Shown here: one piece after another, positions 36,046 to 43,940 of the stretch
How positions within the stretch are numbered: position 1 is the stretch's first letter
How the letters are laid out: the number at the start of each line of letters is the position of its first letter
Assembly (NCBI GenBank): GCA_029289325.1
Contig: JARFTV010000007.1
Location: 55,390 to 119,389 of the forward strand
Reading direction: 5' to 3'
DNA length: 64,000 nt
Source of the DNA: Alphaproteobacteria bacterium
GTDB taxonomy: Bacteria > Pseudomonadota > Alphaproteobacteria > Rhodobacterales > Rhodobacteraceae
Program-made: the position numbers and the translations under genes
Notes under the pieces: generated by a model
Told to the model about the DNA's origin: nothing
The model's input: only the letters and a program-made list of their open reading frames with translations
The model's database searches: none

Positions 36046-36069
36046 GGTGCGTGCGTGCACGCACCCTAC
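36042..36069. repeat. REP-like palindrome at bamD 3' end
   Basis: Perfect 12-base arms GTAGGGTGCGTG / CACGCACCCTAC surround a 4-base loop (CGTG). The TAG stop of bamD lies inside the left arm, and recN starts 12 bases after the element. The GTAGGGTG core recurs in the two palindromes at 50555 and 50740. It can act as a terminator or mRNA-end stabiliser. Confidence 0.8.
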
Positions 36070-36080
36070 GGGGGTAGGCC

Positions 36081-37724
36081 ATGCTCCGTAATCTCGATAT
36101 CCGCGACGTCCTGATCATCGACCGGCTCAGCCTCGAGCTTGAGCCGGGCCTGAACGTGCTGACCGGCGAGACGGGGGCGGGCAAGTCGATCCTTCTCGAT
36201 GCGCTTGGCTTCGTGCTCGGGTGGCGCGGCCGGGCGGAACTCGTCCGTTCGGGGGCCGCGCAGGGCGAGGTGACGGCGGTCTTCGACCTTCCCGCTTCCC
36301 ACGCTGCCCGATCGGTGCTGGAAGAGGCCGGGATCGAGGCCGAGGATGAGCTGATCCTGCGTCGCATCAACACCGCAGACGGCCGCAAGACGGCCTATGT
36401 CAACGACCGCCGCGTCTCGGGCGAGGTGCTGCGCGCGCTGTCGGATGAGCTGGTGGAACTCCACGGCCAGCACGACGACCGGGGCCTTCTGAACCCACGC
36501 GGGCACCGGGCGCTGCTGGATGCCTTTGCCGGCCTCGACCTTGCCCCGCTCCGCGCCGCCTGGGCCGCGCAGCGTGCGGCGCGTGCGGCGCTGGCCGAGG
36601 CCGAGGGCGCGCTGGCCCGGGCTGCCGCCGAAGAGGAATTCCTGCGCCATGCGGTTGCCGAACTCGACAAGCTGAACCCCCAGCCGGGCGAGGACGAGGC
36701 GCTGGATTCGCGCCGCCGCCTGATGCAGGGCGCGGCGCGGATCCGCGAGGATGTGGCCAAGGCGCTGATGGCGCTCTCGGACGAGGGTGCCGAGGGCCGG
36801 ATGCGGGATGCCTTGCGCTGGCTGGATGGCGCGGCCGAGAAGGCCGAGGGTCGGCTCGACGCGCCGATGGAGGCGCTGAACCGCGCGCTGATCGAACTTG
36901 GCGAGGCGCAGTCCGGCGTGGAGCAGGCGCTGGACGCGCTGGATTTCGATCCCGGCGAACTGGAGCGGCTTGAAGAGCGGCTCTTTGCGATCCGGGCGCT
37001 GGCGCGCAAGCATGGCGTGCTGGCCGACGATCTGGGCGGCTTTGCCGACGGGCTGCGGGCGCGGCTTGCGGCGATCGACGGCGGTGCCGCGGGAATCGCG
37101 AAACTGGCCAAGGCGGTGGCCGAGGCCGAGACCGCCTATGCGGCCGAGGCGGCGCGGGTGACCAAGGCCCGGATCGGGGCGGCGAAGCGGCTGGATGCGG
37201 CGATGGCGGCCGAGCTTGCGCCGCTGAAAATGGAGCGGGCGGTCTTTGCGACCCAGCTTGCCGCTGGCGAGCCGGGGCCAGAGGGGGTGGATGCGGTGAC
37301 TTTCACCGTCGCCACCAATCCCGGCGCGCCCTCGGGGCCGCTGAACCGCATTGCCTCGGGCGGGGAACTCAGCCGCTTTCTTCTGGCGCTGAAGGTCTGC
37401 CTGACGGGCGGCAACCCCGGCCTCACGCTGATCTTCGACGAGATCGACCGCGGCGTCGGCGGGGCCACGGCCGATGCCGTCGGGCGGCGGCTGAAGGCTT
37501 TGGCCGAGGGCGCGCAGGTGCTGGTCGTGACGCACTCGCCCCAGGTCGCGGCCTTTGGCGCGCGGCATTGGCGCGTCGAGAAGCGGGTTGCCAAGGGGCA
37601 GACGCTGTCCACCGTCACGGGCCTTGGCGATGCCGACCGGGTCGAGGAGATCGCCCGGATGCTTGCCGGCGACACGGTGACCGAGGCCGCCCGGGCCGCG
37701 GCGCGGGCGCTGCTGGCAGGCTGA
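36081..37724 (+). CDS. recN: DNA repair ATPase RecN
   Basis: A 547-residue SMC-like protein for double-strand break repair. Walker A G-E-T-G-A-G-K-S is at residues 29-36. A Q-loop-like E-L-H-G-Q-H-D-D lies near 130, with coiled-coil arms at ~160-380. The ABC signature is I-A-S-G-G-E-L-S-R-F, and Walker B is L-I-F-D-E-I-D-R-G-V-G-G. Length is normal. It follows bamD, a common order in alphaproteobacteria. Confidence 0.97.
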   Translation: MLRNLDIRDVLIIDRLSLELEPGLNVLTGETGAGKSILLDALGFVLGWRGRAELVRSGAAQGEVTAVFDLPASHAARSVLEEAGIEAEDELILRRINTADGRKTAYVNDRRVSGEVLRALSDELVELHGQHDDRGLLNPRGHRALLDAFAGLDLAPLRAAWAAQRAARAALAEAEGALARAAAEEEFLRHAVAELDKLNPQPGEDEALDSRRRLMQGAARIREDVAKALMALSDEGAEGRMRDALRWLDGAAEKAEGRLDAPMEALNRALIELGEAQSGVEQALDALDFDPGELERLEERLFAIRALARKHGVLADDLGGFADGLRARLAAIDGGAAGIAKLAKAVAEAETAYAAEAARVTKARIGAAKRLDAAMAAELAPLKMERAVFATQLAAGEPGPEGVDAVTFTVATNPGAPSGPLNRIASGGELSRFLLALKVCLTGGNPGLTLIFDEIDRGVGGATADAVGRRLKALAEGAQVLVVTHSPQVAAFGARHWRVEKRVAKGQTLSTVTGLGDADRVEEIARMLAGDTVTEAARAAARALLAG

Positions 37725-37853
37725 TCCTCCGGCGCAGGGCTGCGGTCCTGGGATCTCGACCCATGCGCGCAATGCATGACGGGCCTTCCACAGAAGATCT
37801 ACAATGCTGCGGTGCAGCGTCCTACGTTCTGGTTAAGACGAAAGGACGCAATC

Positions 37854-38015
37854 ATGCTCAATCTCTTCAAATCTCTGGTTTTCGGCAGGGCCTTCCCCCG
37901 CATCGCCGACCTTGAGCGCGCCTATCTGAATGCCTCGGTCTCGCGCTATGATCTTGAACGCCGTCAGCGAGAGGTCGATCAGGGCCTCTTCCGCCGGTCG
38001 AGCTTTGATTTCTGA
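37854..38015 (+). CDS. DUF3563-like miniprotein
   Basis: A 53-residue protein beginning M-L-N-L-F-K-S-L-V-F and containing A-Y-L-N-A-S-V-S-R-Y-D-L-E-R-R-Q-R-E-V-D-Q-G-L-F, which resembles the DUF3563 pattern. AAGGA sits 7 bases before the ATG, a very good ribosome site, so this start is preferred over 37776. Function unknown. Its TGA stop abuts the stop of the convergent oxidase gene, forming TGATCA. Confidence 0.8.
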   Translation: MLNLFKSLVFGRAFPRIADLERAYLNASVSRYDLERRQREVDQGLFRRSSFDF

Positions 38016-39389
38016 TCAACCCTGATCCGGGACCACCTTGCCCGGATTCATCAGGTTCAGCGGGTCCAGCGCGGCTTTCACCGCGCCCATGACCTGCCAG
38101 CCCGCGCCATGCTCGGCCGCCATCAGGCCGAGCTTGCCGAAGCCCACGCCATGCTCCCCTGTGATCGTGCCGCCCAGCCGCAGCGACCGTTCCGCCATCC
38201 GCCGCGCGAGGCCCTTGGCGGTTGCCGCCTCCTCGGGCTTCGCCGGATCCACCATCAGGATCGCGTGGAAGTTGCCGTCCCCCACATGGCCCAGGATCGG
38301 CCCCGGTATCCCCGATGCGGCGATATCGGCCCGCGTCTCCTCCACTGCCTGCGCCAGGGCCGAGATCGGCACGCAGACATCCGTCACCACCGCCTTCGCG
38401 CCGGGGCGTGAGGCGAGGATCGCCCGATAGGCCGCGTGCCGCGCGGCCCAGAGGCGCGTCCGGTCCTCCTGCTTTTCGGCCCAGTCCAGGCCCTCGGCCC
38501 CCAACTCCGCGGCCAAGTCGCGGAACCGGCGCACGTCCTCGGCGAGCCCCTCCGGGTGGCCGTGGAACTCGACCAGAAGCTGCGGGGCAGGATGCAGCGT
38601 CAGGCCCGAATAGGCGTTGCAGGCGGCGACCGTGTCCGCGTCCAGAAACTCGATCCGCGCGGGCGTCAGGCCCATCTGCATCGTGGCGATCACGCAATCC
38701 ACCGCGGCCCCGACCGTGGGGAAGGCGGCAACCGCGGTCATCACCGCCTCGGGCTGGCCGTGCAGTCGCAGGGTCAGCTCGGTGATCAGCCCCAGCGTCC
38801 CTTCGGAGCCGACGATGAGCGCCGTCAGGTCATAGCCCGCCGCCGTCTTGGGCGCGCCTGACCCGGTGCGGATCACCCGGCCGCCGGCCAGCACGACCTC
38901 CATCCCCCGGACATTGTCGCGCATCGTGCCATAGCGCACCGCCGTCGTCCCCGAGGCCCGCGTCGCCGCCATCCCGCCCAGCGTGGCATTCGCCCCCGGA
39001 TCGACCGGGAACATCAGGCCCGTGGTCCGCAGCTCGCGGTTCAGGGCCTCACGCGTGATCCCCGGCTGCACCCGGACCAGACGGTCCTCGGCCCGGACCT
39101 CCAGCACCGCCGCCATCTCGCGGAAGTCCACGACCACGCCCCCCGCCACCGCCAGCGCATGGCCTTCAAGCGAGGTCCCGGCGCCCCAGCCGATCAGGGG
39201 CACCAGATGCTCGGCCGACCATGCGGCCAGTGCCGCCACCTCGTCCGTCGTCCGGGGAAAGACCACGGCATCGGGCTGGCCGCCCAAGACCAGGCTTTCG
39301 CTCTGTCCGTGTTCGGCCAGAACAGCCGGCGCGACCGAGAGGCGGTCGCCGAAGATCGTTCGCAGGCGGGAAAGGCTGGTGTCGTCCAT
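38016..39389 (-). CDS. FAD-linked oxidase, D-lactate dehydrogenase (cytochrome)-like
   Basis: A 457-residue flavoprotein of the GlcD/DLD superfamily. The FAD-binding residues are in [24 protein letters not shown] and [12 protein letters not shown]. The C-terminal catalytic block G-H-V-G-D-G-N-F-H and [10 protein letters not shown] is present. The G-T-S-L-E-G-H form of the motif is typical of D-lactate dehydrogenase (cytochrome) rather than glycolate oxidase. It presumably oxidises D-lactate or a similar 2-hydroxy acid at the membrane. It is divergent from purQ. Confidence 0.88.
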   Translation of the reverse strand: MDDTSLSRLRTIFGDRLSVAPAVLAEHGQSESLVLGGQPDAVVFPRTTDEVAALAAWSAEHLVPLIGWGAGTSLEGHALAVAGGVVVDFREMAAVLEVRAEDRLVRVQPGITREALNRELRTTGLMFPVDPGANATLGGMAATRASGTTAVRYGTMRDNVRGMEVVLAGGRVIRTGSGAPKTAAGYDLTALIVGSEGTLGLITELTLRLHGQPEAVMTAVAAFPTVGAAVDCVIATMQMGLTPARIEFLDADTVAACNAYSGLTLHPAPQLLVEFHGHPEGLAEDVRRFRDLAAELGAEGLDWAEKQEDRTRLWAARHAAYRAILASRPGAKAVVTDVCVPISALAQAVEETRADIAASGIPGPILGHVGDGNFHAILMVDPAKPEEAATAKGLARRMAERSLRLGGTITGEHGVGFGKLGLMAAEHGAGWQVMGAVKAALDPLNLMNPGKVVPDQG

Positions 39390-39483
39390 GGCCGCAGCCT
39401 ACCGCCTTTCCCCGATGGCACAAGCTCTGGCCCTTCGTCTGACTTTCCGCTATCAGGCCGCCATTCCACATGGGAGTCGCCCG

Positions 39484-40152
39484 ATGAAAGCCGCCGTCGT
39501 CACCTTCCCGGGTTCGAACTGCGACCGCGACCTTGCCGTCGCCTTCGAAAGCGCCGGGTTCGAGGTTGCCCGCGTCTGGCACAAGGACACCGACCTGCCG
39601 TCCGGTGTGGATGTCGTCGGCGTCCCCGGCGGTTTCAGCTTCGGCGACTACCTGCGCTGCGGCGCCATCGCGGCCCAGTCGCCCATCGCCCGCGCGATCC
39701 GCTCCCATGCTGATCGGGGCGGCTATGTCCTTGGCATCTGCAACGGTTTCCAGGTCATTACCGAGATGGGCCTTCTGCCCGGCGCGCTGATGCGCAACGC
39801 GACGCTGAAGTTCGTTTGCCGCCCGGTCACGCTGCGCGTCGCCACCACCGACAGTGCCTTCACCTCGACCTACGCGCCCGGCCAGAAGATCCGCATCCCG
39901 ATTGCGCATCACGACGGGAACTACACGATCGACCCCGAAGGCCTGTCCCGCCTGCAGGGAGAGGATCGGATCGCCTTCACCTATGAGACGAACCCCAACG
40001 GCAGTGCCGCGGATATCGCCGGGGTCTTGTCGGAAAACCGCCGTGTTCTCGGGATGATGCCGCATCCGGAGCGCGCGACCGAGGCCGCGCTGGGGTCGGA
40101 AGACGGCCGCCCGCTTTTCGCGGCGTTGATGGGCGGGATGGCGCTGGCCTGA
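39484..40152 (+). CDS. purQ: Phosphoribosylformylglycinamidine synthase subunit PurQ
   Basis: A 222-residue class I glutamine amidotransferase. The nucleophile Cys is in L-G-I-C-N-G-F-Q, and the catalytic His-Glu is in M-M-P-H-P-E-R. The N-terminal P-G-S-N-C-D-R-D is typical of PurQ. It supplies ammonia to PurL through the PurS-PurL-PurQ complex; purS is 11 kb away at 50771 and purL is not in the window. ATG 39484 was chosen because the family starts at [10 protein letters not shown]. Confidence 0.96.
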   Translation: MKAAVVTFPGSNCDRDLAVAFESAGFEVARVWHKDTDLPSGVDVVGVPGGFSFGDYLRCGAIAAQSPIARAIRSHADRGGYVLGICNGFQVITEMGLLPGALMRNATLKFVCRPVTLRVATTDSAFTSTYAPGQKIRIPIAHHDGNYTIDPEGLSRLQGEDRIAFTYETNPNGSAADIAGVLSENRRVLGMMPHPERATEAALGSEDGRPLFAALMGGMALA

Positions 40153-40198
40153 TTCCCCTCGGCTTGAGGGGGAAAGACCCCGGCCCTAGTCTGCCGCC

Positions 40199-41956
40199 AT
40201 GGCAAGAGAGACGTCCCCCCTTACCAGTGCCGCGCCCGGGCTGTCCTGGCGCGTGAAGCTGGTTGTCGGTCTCCTTGTCCTGCTGGCCGTGGCGGTGGTT
40301 CTGGTGTCGAACCGGCTGCTGACCGACCGCTACACCGCCGACACCCGCAGCCGCGCCGAAGTGCGTCTGGCGCTTTACACCGGCAACCTGATGTCCGAGC
40401 TGCAGCGCACCTCGGTGGTGCCGCTTCTTCTGGCCCGGGACCCGGAACTGGTCACGGCGCTGCGCGACGGCAATTTCTCCTCGACCTCGGCCAAGCTGAT
40501 CGCGCTTCAGGCGCAGATCGGGGTGGCCTCGATCCGGCTGCTGGACAGCGATGGCCGCACCGTGGGGGCGACGAACCGCAACGTCCTGGGCACCAGCCAG
40601 CGCAGCGAGAGCTTCTTCGTCGAGGCGCAGCGCACGAAAGAGACCGTGTTCACCGCGCTTCGGCGCGAATCGGGCGGGTTCGACTTCCTGTATTCCCGCG
40701 CGGTGATGGCCGATTCGCGGGCGCTTGGGGTGATCGTCGTCTCGGTCGACCTGATGAAATACGAACGCGCCTGGGCGGGCCTGCAGGATGCGGTCATGGT
40801 GACCGACAGCGAGGGCACCGTCATCCTTTCGACCGAGCCTCGCTGGCGGGGCCAGAAGCTGGAAGAGGCGTTGGCGCGGCGCGATCCGCCCTCGGCCATC
40901 TCGCGGGCGCTGCAAGCCACCACCGACTGGGCGCAAGAACCACCCGACGCCTATGTGCGGGGCGAGGCGGTGCTCAAGACCGATGCCCGCGTCCCCTTCC
41001 GCGGCTGGAAGATCGCGATCTTCACCGCCTATGGCTCGGTCCGCGAACAGGTGAACGGCATCCTCGCGCTCGAGATCATGGGATTTGCCATCCTGATGGC
41101 GATCACCTTCTACATCCTGTCGCGCCGGGCCATGTCACGCTCGCTTTCGTTCCAGCGCGAATCGGCCGAGTTGCGGATGCTGAACGCCCGCCTCCAGCGC
41201 GAGATCGCGGAACGCGAGAAGGTGCAGAAGGACCTCGAAGTGGCCGAACTCACGCTGGCCCAATCCTCGAAACTGGCGGCCCTCGGCGAAATGTCGGCCG
41301 CCGTCAGCCACGAGCTGAACCAGCCGCTGGCGGCGATGAAGACCTATCTCGCCGGGGCGCGTCTCTTGCTGCAGCGCAAGCGGCCGGATGAGGCGCTGTC
41401 CAGCTTCCAGCGGATCGACGATCTGATTGAACGGATGGGCGCGATCACGCGGCAACTGAAGTCCTATGCGCGGAAGGGCGGCGAGGCCTTTGAAGAGGTC
41501 GATCTTCGCGCCTGCGTCTCTTCGGCGCTGGCGATGATGGAGCCGCAACTGAAGGCCCGCGTGGTCAAGATCAGCCGGACCATGCCGCGCCAGCCGGTGA
41601 TGGTTCTGGCCGACCGGATTCGGCTGGAGCAGGTGATCATCAACCTCCTCCGCAACTCACTGGACGCGACCAAGGATGTGTCGGCGCCGCAGATCGACCT
41701 GCTGGTCTCGGCGGGCGAAACGGCGACGCTTCTGGTGCGCGACAACGGACACGGGATCGTCGATCTCGAGAACCTTTTCGAACCCTTCTACACGACCAAG
41801 AAACCCGGTGAGGGTGTGGGCCTTGGGCTTGCGATCAGCTCGGGCATCGTGACCGATCTGGGCGGCCGACTGACCGCACGGAACGGGGAGGGGGGCGGCG
41901 CCGTTTTCGAGATGCAGTTGCCGATCCTGGGCAACAGACAGGAAGCAGCAGAATGA
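40199..41956 (+). CDS. dctB: C4-dicarboxylate sensor histidine kinase DctB
   Basis: A 585-residue membrane histidine kinase. It has TM1 (~20-40), a periplasmic double-Cache sensor (~45-280, with S-E-S-F-F-V-E-A and G-V-I-V-V-S-V-D typical of DctB), TM2 (~285-305) and a short coiled coil. The dimerisation domain has phospho-His in S-H-E-L-N-Q-P-L-A-A-M-K-T-Y, and the ATPase domain has N-L-L-R-N-S-L-D-A and G-L-G-L-A-I-S. It pairs with the regulator 10 bases downstream. No TRAP transporter genes are in the window. Confidence 0.92.
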   Translation: MARETSPLTSAAPGLSWRVKLVVGLLVLLAVAVVLVSNRLLTDRYTADTRSRAEVRLALYTGNLMSELQRTSVVPLLLARDPELVTALRDGNFSSTSAKLIALQAQIGVASIRLLDSDGRTVGATNRNVLGTSQRSESFFVEAQRTKETVFTALRRESGGFDFLYSRAVMADSRALGVIVVSVDLMKYERAWAGLQDAVMVTDSEGTVILSTEPRWRGQKLEEALARRDPPSAISRALQATTDWAQEPPDAYVRGEAVLKTDARVPFRGWKIAIFTAYGSVREQVNGILALEIMGFAILMAITFYILSRRAMSRSLSFQRESAELRMLNARLQREIAEREKVQKDLEVAELTLAQSSKLAALGEMSAAVSHELNQPLAAMKTYLAGARLLLQRKRPDEALSSFQRIDDLIERMGAITRQLKSYARKGGEAFEEVDLRACVSSALAMMEPQLKARVVKISRTMPRQPVMVLADRIRLEQVIINLLRNSLDATKDVSAPQIDLLVSAGETATLLVRDNGHGIVDLENLFEPFYTTKKPGEGVGLGLAISSGIVTDLGGRLTARNGEGGGAVFEMQLPILGNRQEAAE

Positions 41957-41966
41957 AGAGGTCCAG

Positions 41967-43295
41967 ATGGCCCGCGCAATGAAGGTGGCGATCGTCGACG
42001 ACGAGGCGGACATGCGGCAGTCGATCAGCCAGTGGCTGGCCCTGTCCGGGTTCGACACCGAAACCTACGCCTCGGCCGAAGAGGCGCTGAAGGTGATCGG
42101 CCCGGATTTCCAGGGGGTCGTGGTCAGCGACATCCGGATGCCGGGGATGGACGGGATGGCGTTCCTCAAGCGGCTGATGGGGCAGGACTCGGGGCTTCCG
42201 GTGATCCTGATCACCGGCCACGGCGACGTCCCGATGGCGGTCGAGGCGATGCGCGTCGGGGCCTTCGACTTCCTGGAAAAGCCGTTCAACCCCGACCGGA
42301 TGACCGAGCTTGCCAAGAAGGTGACCCAGGCCCGGCGGATGACGCTGGACAACCGGGCGCTGCGGAAAGAGCTGTCGGACGGCTCGACCATCATGAAGAA
42401 GCTCATCGGCTCTTCCCCAGCTATCGAGCGGCTGCGCGAGGATATCCTCGACCTTGGGCAGGCCGACAGCCACGTCCTGATCGACGGCGAGACGGGGACC
42501 GGCAAGACGCTGGTGGCCCATGCGCTGCATGCGGTGGGGCCGCGGGCGTCGAAGAAGTTCGTCGCGATCTCCTGCGCGGCCTGGGGAGAGGACCAGCTGG
42601 CCGCGCGGCTGTTCGGCCCGGCCGAGGACGGCGCCTTGCCCCTGGTCGAGGAGGCCCGGGGCGGGACGCTGTGTCTGGAGGATATCGAGGCGCTGCCGAA
42701 CGCTTTGCAGGCGCGGCTGCTGGCCTTCATCAACGACCAGGGCACCCCGCCCGAGACGCGGATCATCGCGATCTGCAACCAGCATGCCCCCGATACCACG
42801 CTGGAACAGGCGCTGCGGCCGGACCTGTTCTACCGGCTGGGGGCGATGACGATCGTGCTGCCGCCGCTGCGGAGCCGGGGCGAGGATATCCTGACCCTGT
42901 TCACCCGGCTCTCCGAACAGTTCGCCGAGGAATACGGCTGCGAGGCCCCGCAGGTGACGGCGCAGGAGGCGGCGCAGCTGCTGCAGGCGCCCTGGCCGGG
43001 GAACGTGCGGCAGCTGGTCAACATCGCCGAGCGGGCGGTGCTGCAGAACCGGCGGGGGTCGGGGTCGATTGCCTCTCTCCTCATGGCCGACAACGAGGCG
43101 GCGGGGCCGGCGCTGACGACGGAGGGCAAGCCCCTGAAGGACTATGTCGAAGCCTTCGAACGGATGCTGATCGACAACACGATGCGGCGGCACAAGGGGT
43201 CGATCGTGGCGGTGATGGAGGAGCTTTGCCTCCCGCGCCGCACCCTGAACGAGAAGATGGCCAAGTATGGGCTGAGCCGGTCGGACTATGTCTGA
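41967..43295 (+). CDS. dctD: DctD-type response regulator lacking the GAFTGA loop
   Basis: A 442-residue NtrC-family regulator. It has a receiver (phosphoacceptor D55 in V-V-S-D-I-R-M-P-G-M-D-G), an AAA+ domain (Walker A G-E-T-G-T-G-K-T, 174-181) and a Fis-type C-terminal HTH. The sigma-54 contact motif GAFTGA is absent: residues ~216-231 read F-G-P-A-E-D-G-A-L-P-L-V-E-E-A-R. Walker B reads L-C-L-E-D-I instead of the usual L-F-L-D-E-I. The arginine-finger region R-P-D-L-F-Y-R-L and A-P-W-P-G-N-V-R-Q-L remain. It may thus act without sigma-54, as known for Rhodobacter capsulatus NtrC. It is co-transcribed with dctB. Confidence 0.9.
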   Translation: MARAMKVAIVDDEADMRQSISQWLALSGFDTETYASAEEALKVIGPDFQGVVVSDIRMPGMDGMAFLKRLMGQDSGLPVILITGHGDVPMAVEAMRVGAFDFLEKPFNPDRMTELAKKVTQARRMTLDNRALRKELSDGSTIMKKLIGSSPAIERLREDILDLGQADSHVLIDGETGTGKTLVAHALHAVGPRASKKFVAISCAAWGEDQLAARLFGPAEDGALPLVEEARGGTLCLEDIEALPNALQARLLAFINDQGTPPETRIIAICNQHAPDTTLEQALRPDLFYRLGAMTIVLPPLRSRGEDILTLFTRLSEQFAEEYGCEAPQVTAQEAAQLLQAPWPGNVRQLVNIAERAVLQNRRGSGSIASLLMADNEAAGPALTTEGKPLKDYVEAFERMLIDNTMRRHKGSIVAVMEELCLPRRTLNEKMAKYGLSRSDYV

Positions 43296-43940
43296 CCGGG
43301 ACTGTCCACGGTGGACAAATCCTGGAAGGCAAATCTTATCAGTGACTTGCGCGCGGACGTTTACCATTTGTTAGGACTCTGACACCGCCCGGACGCCAGC
43401 CCTAGCGGGCGGTGTCGGTCCTTCCCTGCGGGGTGGGTCCCGAGCGTGATCCTGATCCTGCCGCTGCCGTTCGGAAGAGGCAGGGTGGGCGGCGGGACCG
43501 GGGCTCGCAGGCGACCGAAAGCTGCCCCGAGACACAGTCCCGACACTGGCCCCGCAGAGAAACCCCATTGTGTTTCGGCAGGTTTTCCCGTTAGGGTCGC
43601 ATGACGCGAAGGTGATGCTTTCGCGGTGGAATTCTCTGCCCGGCCGGGCTGGCGCCCAAAGCGCGCCGCCGGTGGGGCAGTCGGATGGGCCGCAAGGCCG
43701 GAGTTTCCCGCCAAGTCGTTGACGATGCGGGATTTTACAGCTGGGTCGCCGATGGCCGCCCGAATTGGAACGCGATGATGTGTGCGACAGTCGCAAGACA
43801 GGATGAGGGGTGCCCACCGGGCACGACCCGTCCGATTGCTGTCCGCGCCATCGCCCGAACAAGCCGCCTTCTCCTTGTCAATCATCCTCCGGGGGCTTCC
43901 CCCGGCAGGGTCTTGCTCAGGTCGGGCGCATTGGAACACC
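43296..43940 (+). other. 645-base gene-free region, probable rne leader
   Basis: No convincing gene lies here; the open frames on the minus strand have no family resemblance and poor codon character. Contents: at 43303-43317 the inverted repeat TGTCCAC-G-GTGGACA. At 43308-43375 there is an element shared with 63596-63660. A CtrA-like spaced repeat TTTA-N7-TTAG lies at 43360-43374, and a strong hairpin at 43381-43416. A stem CGCGAA/TTCGCG lies near 43600-43625. The RNase E start codon is at 43941. A long structured leader would fit RNase E autoregulation, as known for the E. coli rne 5' UTR. Confidence 0.55.
43381..43416 (+). terminator. Strong hairpin after dctD
   Basis: Perfect 11-base arms GACACCGCCCG / CGGGCGGTGTC with a 14-base loop lie 85 bases after the dctD stop, followed by GGTCCTTCCC. 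It is probably the end of the dctBD transcript, although the T-run is weak. Confidence 0.6.

Noticed and set aside
43371..43862. 163-codon minus-strand frame in the gene-free region before rne
   Set aside because: No recognisable domain, unusual Ser/Pro/Arg/Gly content, and no ribosome site; treated as non-coding leader.
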